In this document: piece by piece, positions 51,361 through 58,069 of the stretch
How positions within the stretch are numbered: position 1 is the stretch's first letter
How the letters are laid out: each line of letters opens with the position of its first letter
Source: Bacteroidales bacterium
Lineage (GTDB): Bacteria; Bacteroidota; Bacteroidia; Bacteroidales; P3
Reading direction: 5' to 3'
Length of the DNA: 58,069 bases
Assembly (NCBI GenBank): GCA_017455205.1
Contig: JAFTBM010000059.1
Span: 1-58,069 of the forward strand
Notes under the pieces: model-generated
Database searches by the model: none
Seen by the model: the letters and a program-made list of their open reading frames with translations, nothing else
Told to the model about the DNA's origin: nothing
Made by a program: the position numbers and the translations under genes

Positions 51361-52124
51361 GATAGGAGTTGGTTTATGGTTTGTTCGATGCCCTCGTGGT
51401 CGGCATCGGCTGTAACGAGGTCGGCGGCCTGCTTGACTTCTGGGCTGGCATTGCCCATGGCGATGCCGATGCCTGCCCAGCGGAGCATTTCGATATCGTT
51501 GGCACCGTCGCCGAAAGCAATGGTGTCGGCCTGCGCGATGCCCACCTGATGGCAGAGGACTTCCATGCCACGCGCTTTGCTATTGCCGCGTGCCACAATG
51601 TCGGTGAACTGCGGATGCCAGCGTGGCAGGCGGCAGTTGGGCAGCAGGGCGGAGACTTCGCCATCGCGGTTGGCCTCCATCAAGGCGATGATTTGGAAGG
51701 TTTCGATGCCGTGCAAGCTCTGGATGTCGGCCACAGGCGGCATGGTGAAGCCCAGCTGGTCTCGCAGGGCGATGCCAGCGGCGTTGATTTGCGAGGCGAT
51801 CATACTATCGGCGGTGAACAGCATGGTGCAGAGCTTATGCTGGGCAGCATAATCGATCCAATGCTCGGTGTCAGTCTGGGGAATGGGGTTGGAGAGGAGA
51901 TGCTCTCCTCGCTTGCCCAGCACGAGGGCGCCGTTCATAGTGATCAGCCCGTCCACCTCGAAGGGTAGGGGAGGGATAAGCACCTTTGGGCGACCTGTGG
52001 AAAGGAATATTTGCGTTCCGTTTTGCCGCAGCTTGCTGATGGCACGGAGGGTGCCTGCGGACACTTGGTGGGTGCGGAAGCTGAGGAGTGTGCCGTCAAT
52101 GTCGAAGAATGCAGCGCGTATCAT
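51357..52124 (-). CDS. Cof/YidA-type HAD phosphatase
   Basis: 255 residues. Motif I FFDIDGTLLSF with nucleophile and acid Asp; IFLSTGRPK (motif II); KARGMEVLCHQVGI with the motif III lysine; IAFGDGANDIEMLRWAGIGIAMGNA as motif IV. The C2-type cap in the middle marks the Cof subfamily, which dephosphorylates sugar phosphates or FMN. Its start overlaps the transporter gene by 4 nt and its stop overlaps the small gene by 4 nt. Confidence 0.93.
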   Translation of the reverse strand: MIRAAFFDIDGTLLSFRTHQVSAGTLRAISKLRQNGTQIFLSTGRPKVLIPPLPFEVDGLITMNGALVLGKRGEHLLSNPIPQTDTEHWIDYAAQHKLCTMLFTADSMIASQINAAGIALRDQLGFTMPPVADIQSLHGIETFQIIALMEANRDGEVSALLPNCRLPRWHPQFTDIVARGNSKARGMEVLCHQVGIAQADTIAFGDGANDIEMLRWAGIGIAMGNASPEVKQAADLVTADADHEGIEQTINQLLS

Positions 52125-53011
52125 TTGCGTTGGGCTTTGGATATTTGATGTGCGTTGTAAAGGTTTTGATAGACGCTATAAGTGGCCATAAACACCGAGG
52201 AGAGGGGTGTGAGGAAGGTGTTGGCCATCCAGATGCCCATGGCCGAGTTTTTTTGTGCCATCATCTGTGCTCCAGCCACGGGGTCGGCATGGCGGCGACC
52301 CAGCCGTCGCCCCACATAGAACTGAACGATGCAGACGGCCAGCGACAGGACTGCCAGCCATGCGATTAGGTGCCAGTGGCCTGCTCCTTGGGTGAAAATG
52401 TAGTGGATTGTCTGTCCGAGGGTGAGGAAGAGGGCTATGGCCCAAACGTAGTAGCTCCAGCCTGTGCGTCGGGCAATGGTGGCATTCACCTTGGGGAAGC
52501 ACAGTTGCATTAGGAACACTATCAAGAATGGCAGGGCGAGGGTTGCTACAATCTTGCCGAATGTGAGCAGGTAGGCTGTGCCGAGACTACGCTCGGGATG
52601 GTCGCCGAGAAGGGTTAGGAGGATGGGTGCGACGATAGCTACCATCAGGTTGCTCGCAATGGTGAAGGTTGTTACCCGCTCGCGGTTGGCACCGAGCATG
52701 CAACTGACCACCGTGGACGAGGCTGCTACTGGGCAGAGAAATCCCATCATAAGCCCTTCGGCCACTATTTTGCTGCCACCGCAGAAGCGGATGGCGAAGT
52801 AGGCCACAATAGCCCCCACCACCTGCCAGAGCATCAGCTCGTAGTCGAACCTCGTGAGCCTCAACTTGCGGAGGTCAACTGCCGAGAAAGTCAGCAGCAG
52901 GATGGTGAATATCAGCACAGGCACCAGTGGCGAGAGCAGTCGGCAGAAGTCGTGGAATAGTAGGCCAAGCACTATGGCCACGGGGAGTACATATTGCTTG
53001 AACTTGGCCAT
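52121..53011 (-). CDS. Bile acid:sodium symporter-family (BASS) transporter
   Basis: 296 residues, nine or ten hydrophobic spans. Landmarks of the BASS fold: GLMMGFLCPVAASSTVVSCMLGANRE in the crossover helix region, LMVAIVAPILLTLLG, and near the end QKNSAMGIWMANTFLTPL. Members carry bile acids, pantoate or other organic anions with Na+; the substrate here is unknown. 3 nt downstream of the purine nucleoside phosphorylase gene and overlapping the HAD gene by 4 nt. Confidence 0.82.
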   Translation of the reverse strand: MAKFKQYVLPVAIVLGLLFHDFCRLLSPLVPVLIFTILLLTFSAVDLRKLRLTRFDYELMLWQVVGAIVAYFAIRFCGGSKIVAEGLMMGFLCPVAASSTVVSCMLGANRERVTTFTIASNLMVAIVAPILLTLLGDHPERSLGTAYLLTFGKIVATLALPFLIVFLMQLCFPKVNATIARRTGWSYYVWAIALFLTLGQTIHYIFTQGAGHWHLIAWLAVLSLAVCIVQFYVGRRLGRRHADPVAGAQMMAQKNSAMGIWMANTFLTPLSSVFMATYSVYQNLYNAHQISKAQRK

Positions 53012-53014
53012 CGG

Positions 53015-53833
53015 CTATGCAATGCTAATCAGTCGGGCGAAGAGCCGCGTCATGTTGTCGGCAGCGGCATCGGCTTGGCGTACCACATCGTCGGCATCGT
53101 TCACCACGCCATCCTTGAGGTCGCTTGCTTGGTTGGTAATTACGCTCATGCCGAATACCTCCATGCCGCAATGCCGTGCCACGATGACCTCGGGCACTGT
53201 GCTCATGCCCACGGCGTCGGCTCCAAGCGTGCGGTACATGCGGTACTCGGCTGGTGTCTCGTAGGCAGGGCCAGTTTGGGCGGCATAGACGCCGTGGTGC
53301 AGAGCGATTTGAAGCTCCTGCGCTATGCTGTCGGCAGCTTCGCGTAGGCGTGGGCTGTAGGTGTAGGTCATGTCGGGGAAGCGGGGGCCGAAGGCATCCT
53401 TGTTGGGTCCGATGAGTGGATTGGGCATAAAGTTCAGGTGGTCGGTGATGACCATTAGGTCGCCCACTCGGAAGCTGGGGTTCACTCCACCGGCTGCGTT
53501 GCTGACCAGCAGGGTGCGTATACTCATGCGGGCAAACACCCTGACGGGGAAGGTTACCTGCTCCATCGAGTGGCCTTCATAGTAGTGTAGGCGACCCTGC
53601 ATGGCCATGATTGGGGTGCCATCGAGGAAGCCAATGATTAGGTTGCCTCGATGCCCTACGGCCGTTGGGCATTGGAAATGGGGGATGTCGGCATAGGGAA
53701 TGACGAGGGCATCCGCAATATGCTCTGCCATTTTGCCGAGGCCACTGCCCAGCACCACCGCCGTGCGGGGCATCGGGAGCGACCGTCCGCTGATGCGGTT
53801 GGCTATGTAGTTGGCTGACTGGTCGTAGTCCAT
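53015..53833 (-). CDS. punA: Purine nucleoside phosphorylase
   Basis: 272 residues, trimeric PNP-I type. VVLGSGLGKMAEHI, VGHRGNLIIGFLDG, MQGRLHYYEGH (phosphate and purine binding), LLVSNAAGGVNPSF, GPAYETPAEYRM, and VGMSTVPEVIVARH. It splits inosine and guanosine to base plus ribose 1-phosphate for salvage. It lies within the operon just after the bifunctional nuclease (23 nt) and 3 nt before the BASS transporter. Confidence 0.95.
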   Translation of the reverse strand: MDYDQSANYIANRISGRSLPMPRTAVVLGSGLGKMAEHIADALVIPYADIPHFQCPTAVGHRGNLIIGFLDGTPIMAMQGRLHYYEGHSMEQVTFPVRVFARMSIRTLLVSNAAGGVNPSFRVGDLMVITDHLNFMPNPLIGPNKDAFGPRFPDMTYTYSPRLREAADSIAQELQIALHHGVYAAQTGPAYETPAEYRMYRTLGADAVGMSTVPEVIVARHCGMEVFGMSVITNQASDLKDGVVNDADDVVRQADAAADNMTRLFARLISIA

Positions 53834-53856
53834 AGGTCTCTCTGCTATTGTGTTGG

Positions 53857-54384
53857 TTATCGTTCCATTTGTTCGAGTAGAGCCTGAATTTCGGCGGCAC
53901 GCTCGTATTCCTCGTTGGCCTCGCAGCGATGTAGCTCTTCCTTTAGGCTTTCAATGCTTGCTTCCTGTTGCATAGCGGGGGTGGGGAGTGGCACACCGCA
54001 CTCTTCCACTACCTGCTCGCTTGCATACATCGGTGCACCTGCTAACAGGGCGAGGGTAACGGCATCGGTGGCACGGCTGTCGATGGCTTTGCTGTTGAAT
54101 CCATCGCTCACGTGCAGTGTGGCAAAGAAGATGCCCTCCTCCACGCGGTCGATGCTGACGCTTTCCACCGCGAGGCCGAAAGTGTCCATCACCGCCTTGA
54201 GCAGCTGGTGCGTCTTCGGACGCTGCGAGGCCACTCCGTTTTTGGCCACCAGCAGGCTGTTGGCTTCATGTGGACCAATCACAACGGGAATGCACGACTG
54301 CCCATCGGCTGTGGCCAATTGCAACACGCAGCTTCCCGTCTGCGAAAATCCCCCCTCGATGCTGTGAAGCACTATTTCGATCAT
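53857..54384 (-). CDS. DUF151 bifunctional nuclease with UVR motif
   Basis: 175 residues. The DUF151 (BFN) domain spans about 1-135: CVLQLATADGQSCIPVVIGPHEANSLL, LLKAVMDTFGLAVESVSIDRVEEGIFFATLHV, IDSRATDAVTLALLAGAPMY. The end (about 140-175, EELHRCEANEEYERAAEIQALLEQME) is a UVR-like helical hairpin. Related plant and bacterial proteins have RNase/DNase activity. Four nt downstream of rdgB in the same operon. The physiological target is unknown. Confidence 0.85.
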   Translation of the reverse strand: MIEIVLHSIEGGFSQTGSCVLQLATADGQSCIPVVIGPHEANSLLVAKNGVASQRPKTHQLLKAVMDTFGLAVESVSIDRVEEGIFFATLHVSDGFNSKAIDSRATDAVTLALLAGAPMYASEQVVEECGVPLPTPAMQQEASIESLKEELHRCEANEEYERAAEIQALLEQMER

Positions 54385-54388
54385 AAGA

Positions 54389-55012
54389 CTAACGTTTGCT
54401 GTGGGTGAGGTAATCTGTCAGTTCCCTGACTGCACAGGCGCGGTGGCTGATGCGGTTTTTCACCTCGAGGGGCATTTCGGCGAAGCTCACGGCGAAGCGG
54501 TCGGGCATAAACACTGGGTCGTAGCCAAATCCCTCGCCAGCGGTGTGCCGCTCGGTCAGTATGAGGCCCTCTACCTGCCCCGTATGGTAGCTTATCATCG
54601 GGTGTGCATCGTCGCCCGTAGGCTCAATCAGGCATATCACCGTGCGGAAGCGTGCTTTGCGGTTGTCCTTGCCTGCGAGGGCGGATAGCAGCTTGTCAAT
54701 ATTGTCGTCGAATGAGCAATGCTCGCCTGCATAGCGAGCCGAGTAGACGCCAGGCGCACCGCCCAAAGCATCCACTTCGAGACCCGTATCGTCGGCGAAG
54801 CAGGTGGCGTGCATCCGTTGCCACACCCACATCGCTTTCTGCAGGGCGTTGCCCTCGAGCGTGTCCGCAGTCTCGGGTATCTCGCCTTGCAAGCCCACTT
54901 CCTCCAAGCCGACAACTCGCAGCTGCCCGTCGAGTGCTGCCCTTACCTCCTGCAACTTGTGTTTGTTGTTGGTCGCAAACACCAGTTCTGCGTACTTCTT
55001 CGTGTTGTCCAT
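54389..55012 (-). CDS. rdgB: Non-canonical purine NTP pyrophosphatase (RdgB/HAM1)
   Basis: 207 residues. VFATNNKHKLQEV holds the family's (S/A)TxNxxK motif; DTLEGNALQKA, CFADDTGLEVDALGGAPGVYSARYAG and GFGYDPVFMPD with FAEM later complete it. It removes ITP, XTP and dITP from the pool. The gap to the MBL gene upstream is 11 nt, to the nuclease gene downstream 4 nt. Its closeness to a purine salvage enzyme fits nucleotide housekeeping. Confidence 0.96.
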   Translation of the reverse strand: MDNTKKYAELVFATNNKHKLQEVRAALDGQLRVVGLEEVGLQGEIPETADTLEGNALQKAMWVWQRMHATCFADDTGLEVDALGGAPGVYSARYAGEHCSFDDNIDKLLSALAGKDNRKARFRTVICLIEPTGDDAHPMISYHTGQVEGLILTERHTAGEGFGYDPVFMPDRFAVSFAEMPLEVKNRISHRACAVRELTDYLTHSKR

Positions 55013-55023
55013 TCTCCCAATAG

Positions 55024-56424
55024 TTATAATGTTACTTCCTCGCGGAATTCAGGGATACTCACCGCTTTCCAGCCAGCCTCGCCCAGCGTGACGGCAAAGT
55101 GCTGCTGCGTTTCGGCTTCGCCGTGGACAAGGAATATCTGCTTCATGCGTTTCGGGTCTTGACACGAGATGTAGCGAATCATCTCGCCGTAGTCGCCATG
55201 TCCCGAGAGACCTTCAATCCGGCGCAGCTCGGCTCGCACAGAGTGCGTCTGGCCGAAAATAGAGACCGTCTTGTCGCCACGCATGATTTTGGCACCAAGC
55301 GTGGAGGGTTCACAATAGCCCACGCATAGCACCGTGGTGGATGGATTTTCGATATGATTGGCCAGGTGGTGCTTCACGCGCCCAGCCTCCATCATGCCGC
55401 TGGCTGCGATGATGACGCAGGGCTTATGCCGAATGTTGAGCTGCTTGCTTTCCATCACACTTTGGATATAGTGCAGGCGGTCGAACCCGAAGGGGTCGGG
55501 GTCGGTCTTGCAGTACTCGCCGATGGCTTCGTTGAAACACTCGGTGTGGAGCCGCATAATGTTGGTGGCACTGACCGAGAGTGGACTATCCACAAACACG
55601 TCGATATCGGGTAGCAACTTGGCATGTTCCAGCCGGTCGAGTGCATAGATAATCTCCTGTGCTCGGCCAATGGCAAAACTGGGGATGATAAGCTTGCCTT
55701 TCTTTTTGGTGCAAGTGTCGAGTACTGCCATCAGCAGTTCTTGCTCGGCATTTTGCAGCGTCTCGTGCAGGCGGTCGCCGTAGGTGCTTTCCATAATCAG
55801 GTAGTCTACCTGTGGAAATGGTTCGGGATCCTTCAAAATTTGCTTGTCGTAGCGTCCGATATCGCCCGTAAAGCCTAACCTCACTGTGCGTCGCCCTTCT
55901 TTGATTTCGAGGTAGACCAGTGCCGACCCGAGTATATGGCCAGCATCAAAGAACTCCACCGTCACCTCACCTTCGATGTTGAACTTTTTGTGGTAGGGTA
56001 CACTGATAAAGCAGCTCATGCACTGCTGCGCATCCTGCTCATCATAAATAGGCTCCACAGGCTCCAGTCCCTGTGCTTTGCGTTTCTTGTTGAAGGTGTA
56101 GGTATCCTGCATCTGGATACGTCCGGCATCGGCCAGCATGATGGCGCAGAGGTCGCGCGTGGCAGGTGTGCAAAGCACCGTACCGCGAAACCCATTTTTG
56201 TAGATGTAGGGTATCAAGCCGCTATGGTCGATATGTGCATGGCTCAGGATAAGGTAGTCCACTTCCGAGGGGTCGAACCCGAGGTCGCGGTTCATAGCAT
56301 CGGTTTCAAGTCCTTTGCCTTGATACATACCGCAGTCGAGCAGTATCTTCAAGCCGCTCCGAGTGGTGAGCAGGTGTTTGCTACCAGTAACCTCGCGTGT
56401 GGCACCCATAAATTGTAGTTTCAT
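55024..56424 (-). CDS. Metallo-beta-lactamase-fold RNA exonuclease (CPSF73/Ysh1-like)
   Basis: 466 residues. The zinc motif SHAHIDHSG (61-69) and the beta-CASP region: SFAIGRAQEIIYAL (motif A), VDSPLSVSATNIM, IAASGMMEAGRVKHH (motif B), and near the end GLSGHGDYGEM (motif C) give a full MBL/beta-CASP/RMMBL enzyme. Such bacterial proteins process or degrade RNA. It is the first gene of the eight-gene minus-strand run through cls. The 584-bp divergent gap upstream holds a type 1 phased element; I find no clear -7 box for it. Confidence 0.92.
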   Translation of the reverse strand: MKLQFMGATREVTGSKHLLTTRSGLKILLDCGMYQGKGLETDAMNRDLGFDPSEVDYLILSHAHIDHSGLIPYIYKNGFRGTVLCTPATRDLCAIMLADAGRIQMQDTYTFNKKRKAQGLEPVEPIYDEQDAQQCMSCFISVPYHKKFNIEGEVTVEFFDAGHILGSALVYLEIKEGRRTVRLGFTGDIGRYDKQILKDPEPFPQVDYLIMESTYGDRLHETLQNAEQELLMAVLDTCTKKKGKLIIPSFAIGRAQEIIYALDRLEHAKLLPDIDVFVDSPLSVSATNIMRLHTECFNEAIGEYCKTDPDPFGFDRLHYIQSVMESKQLNIRHKPCVIIAASGMMEAGRVKHHLANHIENPSTTVLCVGYCEPSTLGAKIMRGDKTVSIFGQTHSVRAELRRIEGLSGHGDYGEMIRYISCQDPKRMKQIFLVHGEAETQQHFAVTLGEAGWKAVSIPEFREEVTL

Positions 56425-56614
56425 ATCGCTTTATGTTTGTTTTCAAAAGGCTTTCTTTTGGGATGCATTGCTCCCTCGCCATAACTAACGGCTACACCTC
56501 TTTTTTATTTTGCAAACCCATAGCGACGAAGAAAAAAGGTTTGGGAAAGCAAAAGTGCCCTAACCGTTTTATCAGAAACTTCGTAAAGGAAAAGATTTTT
56601 TCCTTGTGGAGGGT

Positions 56615-56647
56615 GAATTTTCAATTCTCAATTTTCAATTTTCAATT
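56615..56647 (-). repeat. AATTTTCAATT repeat beside phased element D
   Basis: GAATTTTCAATTCTCAATTTTCAATTTTCAATT is the inverted counterpart of 9234-9262. In both places it lies on the CCAAGT side of a type 1 element. Confidence 0.75.
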
Positions 56648-56655
56648 AGGACTTG

Positions 56656-56765
56656 GTCCGTGTCATCTCCGTGTCATCTCCGTGTCATCTCCGTGTCATC
56701 TCCGTGTCACCTCCGACTCCATACGGACCATACACGGACCATACACGGGCCATGTACGGCCTAAA
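56656..56765 (-). repeat. 11-nt phased intergenic element, type 1, copy D (inverted)
   Basis: As printed: GTCCGTGTCAT, CTCCGTGTCAT three times, CTCCGTGTCAC, CTCCGACTCCA, TACGGACCATA, CACGGACCATA, CACGGGCCATG, TACGGCCTAAA. Ten units in register, preceded by ACTTG (CAAGT on the other strand), as in copies A-C. It lies in the divergent gap 56425-57008. Confidence 0.9.
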
Positions 56766-56976
56766 TACGCTCCATCTCCCTACCGCCTGCCCCTCCGCTT
56801 TCCAGTCTCATGCGTTCTCAAACTTATATGGTTTATTCAAAAGCCTTGCATTTATGGCTCTTGGAACTGATTGCTTCAGGAGGCTATTGGTAAAAGGTGG
56901 GGTTGAGAAAGGGGTAGGAATAGGTTCCGAGGTGAAAATATTTTTGAGGTTGCGGCTGCAATTCAAGAAAATTGTG

Positions 56977-56984
56977 TAACTTTG
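56977..56984 (+). promoter_or_regulatory. -7 box TAACTTTG
   Basis: TAACTTTGC matches TAnnTTTG and lies 24 nt before the ATG at 57009. The upstream GTG is shared with the promoter at 39270. Confidence 0.65.
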
Positions 56985-57008
56985 CAAACTGAAACTAACG
57001 CAGCGTTG

Positions 57009-57782
57009 ATGATGAAGACAATGAAAAGAGCGGTGCTTTTGGCAGTGGCAGTAGCAATGGCGGTAGCAGCCAATGCGCAGTTTGTTACAGGCATACAAGG
57101 TGGCTATCACTACGAGAAGCAGTCCTATTCGTGGACGACCGATGAGCAGGTGCAGACGAGTTATTTGGGCGGTGTGCAATTGGGCTATCAAGTCTCGCCC
57201 AAGCTGTATGTGGGGGTGATGGGTGGTTTTTTGAGCCATACAGAAGACCGCTTGTGGGAGCATGATTCGCTGACGATGTACCACGGGGTGTACAACGTCA
57301 AGGTGGATAATCATCGCATTGTTACCGACCGAAAGGGTTGGACGGTGCGTCCAGTGGTTCGCTACGAGGTGTTCGGCTACGGCAATATGCATTTCCACTT
57401 GATGCTTCAGGGGTCGATAACCTCAAGCGGGTATGCTACGGTGAAAGAGGAATTTAACACGCCAGGAATCAACAACGGAGAGTATATAGAACAAGACCCC
57501 GTGGAAGATAGCATAAGTCGCTTTTCCTGGAGCGTCAGTCTGCGGCCTACGCTGACTTATGAGTTTTCCACTCACTTGAGTGCAGAGCTTTCGCTTGATT
57601 TCTTGAGTATTGGGTATGCCCAGAGCGTGGAGAAGCGGGATGCGGAATATCACATGGTGGATGGAGAACGCCAGTCGGCGGAGCTTAACACCAGCACGTT
57701 TTACGCTGGACTCAATTCGCTGATGGAGACGCTACGCTGGGAGAGCCCGATGCTGCGGTTGGGGTTCAACTATAAGTTCTGA
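57009..57782 (+). CDS. Outer-membrane beta-barrel protein
   Basis: 257 residues from the first of two adjacent ATGs (57009 or 57012). The signal peptide (MKRAVLLAVAVAMAVAANAQ) is followed by FVTGIQGGYHY and alternating strands such as YLGGVQLGYQVSPKLYVGVMGGFL and VRPVVRYEVFGYGNMHFHLML. It ends with PMLRLGFNYKF, a C-terminal aromatic barrel signal. Same length and plan as the gene at 22059-22832 but with quite different middle strands; a diverged paralogue. Single gene with its own promoter and terminator. No function can be assigned. Confidence 0.85.
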   Translation: MMKTMKRAVLLAVAVAMAVAANAQFVTGIQGGYHYEKQSYSWTTDEQVQTSYLGGVQLGYQVSPKLYVGVMGGFLSHTEDRLWEHDSLTMYHGVYNVKVDNHRIVTDRKGWTVRPVVRYEVFGYGNMHFHLMLQGSITSSGYATVKEEFNTPGINNGEYIEQDPVEDSISRFSWSVSLRPTLTYEFSTHLSAELSLDFLSIGYAQSVEKRDAEYHMVDGERQSAELNTSTFYAGLNSLMETLRWESPMLRLGFNYKF

Positions 57783-57807
57783 CAGGAAGCGAAAAAGGGA
57801 AGTACGA

Positions 57808-57844
57808 GAGGGTGCCTCCAAGGTTTTGGGGTATCCTCTTTTTT
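57808..57844 (+). terminator. Intrinsic terminator after the barrel gene
   Basis: GAGGGTGCC-CCAA pairs with TTGGGGTATCCTC (two G-T pairs, one bulged T, loop GGTT), followed by six T. It lies 26 nt after the stop codon. Confidence 0.8.
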
Positions 57845-57932
57845 ATGGTAACCTCTAAAAATTAAATATCAAATATTCAACAATATAAATTCATAAATCT
57901 ACGTTATATATGTTATAAAAACAACATTACTG

Positions 57933-58069
57933 ATGAGCAAGTACAAGACCACAGGCAAACAGACCCTCTTCGATGCCGAGAATGCGGCACAGAAACTCTC
58001 CGAGATAGGCAATCCGCTGGAGAAACTGGAGAGTGTGATAGACTTCGAGATGTTCCGCAGTAGGTTCGA
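57933..58069 (+). mobile_element. IS5-family transposase, N-terminal fragment (cut by window edge)
   Basis: The frame MSKYKTTGKQTLFDAENAAQ, then LSEIGNPLEKLESVIDFEMFR, is the characteristic start of long Bacteroidota IS5-family transposases (K-x-TGQxxLFDxEN, GNPLExLxxVIDFExFR). The ATG follows an AT-rich stretch without obvious ribosome site. The left inverted repeat should lie between the terminator at 57844 and 57930, but I cannot place it without the other end. The gene runs past the window. Confidence 0.85.

Noticed and set aside
56653-56979. Frames translating the 11-nt repeats into SVSSPCHLRV-like peptides
   Set aside because: Because 11 is not a multiple of 3 the frame rotates through the repeats; no ribosome site, no conserved protein, and stops differ between copies. 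Similar frames occur at copies B and C.
57808-57844. Left end of the right-hand IS element
   Set aside because: The stem-loop with six T directly follows the barrel gene and is better explained as its terminator; the true inverted repeat cannot be fixed without the element's other end.

Overview
The window reads as a chromosomal segment of a fairly GC-rich member of Bacteroidota, most likely order Bacteroidales; I cannot name the genus. The reasons are: promoters with the Bacteroidota -7 box TAnnTTTG, a giant secreted protein ending in a gliding-motility type (type B) T9SS sorting domain, a PorD/DUF4835 homologue, a TGS-type nucleoside kinase, OmpW/OMP_b-brl-like small barrels, and DUF4160/DUF2442 and DUF3791/DUF3990 pairs. 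It contains no rRNA, CRISPR array or prophage. Both ends touch insertion sequences: a transposase tail at 3-122 that interrupts a DUF4160 gene, and the first 45 codons of an IS5-type transposase at the right edge.

Layout. 0.6-9 kb (+): an LTA-synthase-like sulfatase, uvrB, a polar amino-acid ABC permease and ATPase, then a SpoIIE phosphatase, an RsbW-like kinase and a STAS protein, packed with 18 nt or less between genes. 9.4-12.3 kb: a deoxyhypusine-synthase-family enzyme, a Nudix hydrolase and serS. 12.6-20.7 kb: one 2678-residue surface protein. 21-23.9 kb: a coiled-coil lipoprotein, a small outer-membrane barrel and a compact DUF3791/DUF3990 toxin-antitoxin-like trio. 23.9-25.1 kb (-): luxS and mtnN, which together recycle S-adenosylhomocysteine. 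25.2-26.5 kb: an orphan histidine kinase. 26.5-29.9 kb (-): an ABC-2 exporter operon with a VWA protein. 30.5-33.6 kb: pepP-like peptidase plus nucleoside kinase. 33.7-38.2 kb (-): M16 peptidase, tRNA-Gln and an O-antigen-ligase-like protein. 39.3-42.9 kb: a YD-like secreted protein, an intact DUF4160/DUF2442 pair, a thioesterase and a double-ATPase peptide transporter subunit. 42.9-46.9 kb (-): a glycosyltransferase plus the four-gene GDP-D-glycero-alpha-D-manno-heptose pathway. 47.5-49.7 kb: PorD and an aminotransferase. 49.7-56.4 kb (-): an eight-gene run (MBL nuclease, RdgB, bifunctional nuclease, PNP, BASS transporter, HAD phosphatase, a 75-aa protein, cardiolipin synthase). 57 kb: another small barrel.

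The most striking unexplained structure is a set of six intergenic elements built throughout in an exact 11-nt register (four of a GACACGGA type, 99-110 bp; two of a GATACGGA type, 77 bp). They occur every 8.4-11.7 kb across the window. Four of the six lie in divergent gaps, so they are not ordinary terminators. Second in interest is the operon joining an amino-acid ABC transporter, whose ATPase carries what looks like a degenerate GHKL domain, to a complete partner-switching module. Third are perfect palindromes inserted inside coding sequences.
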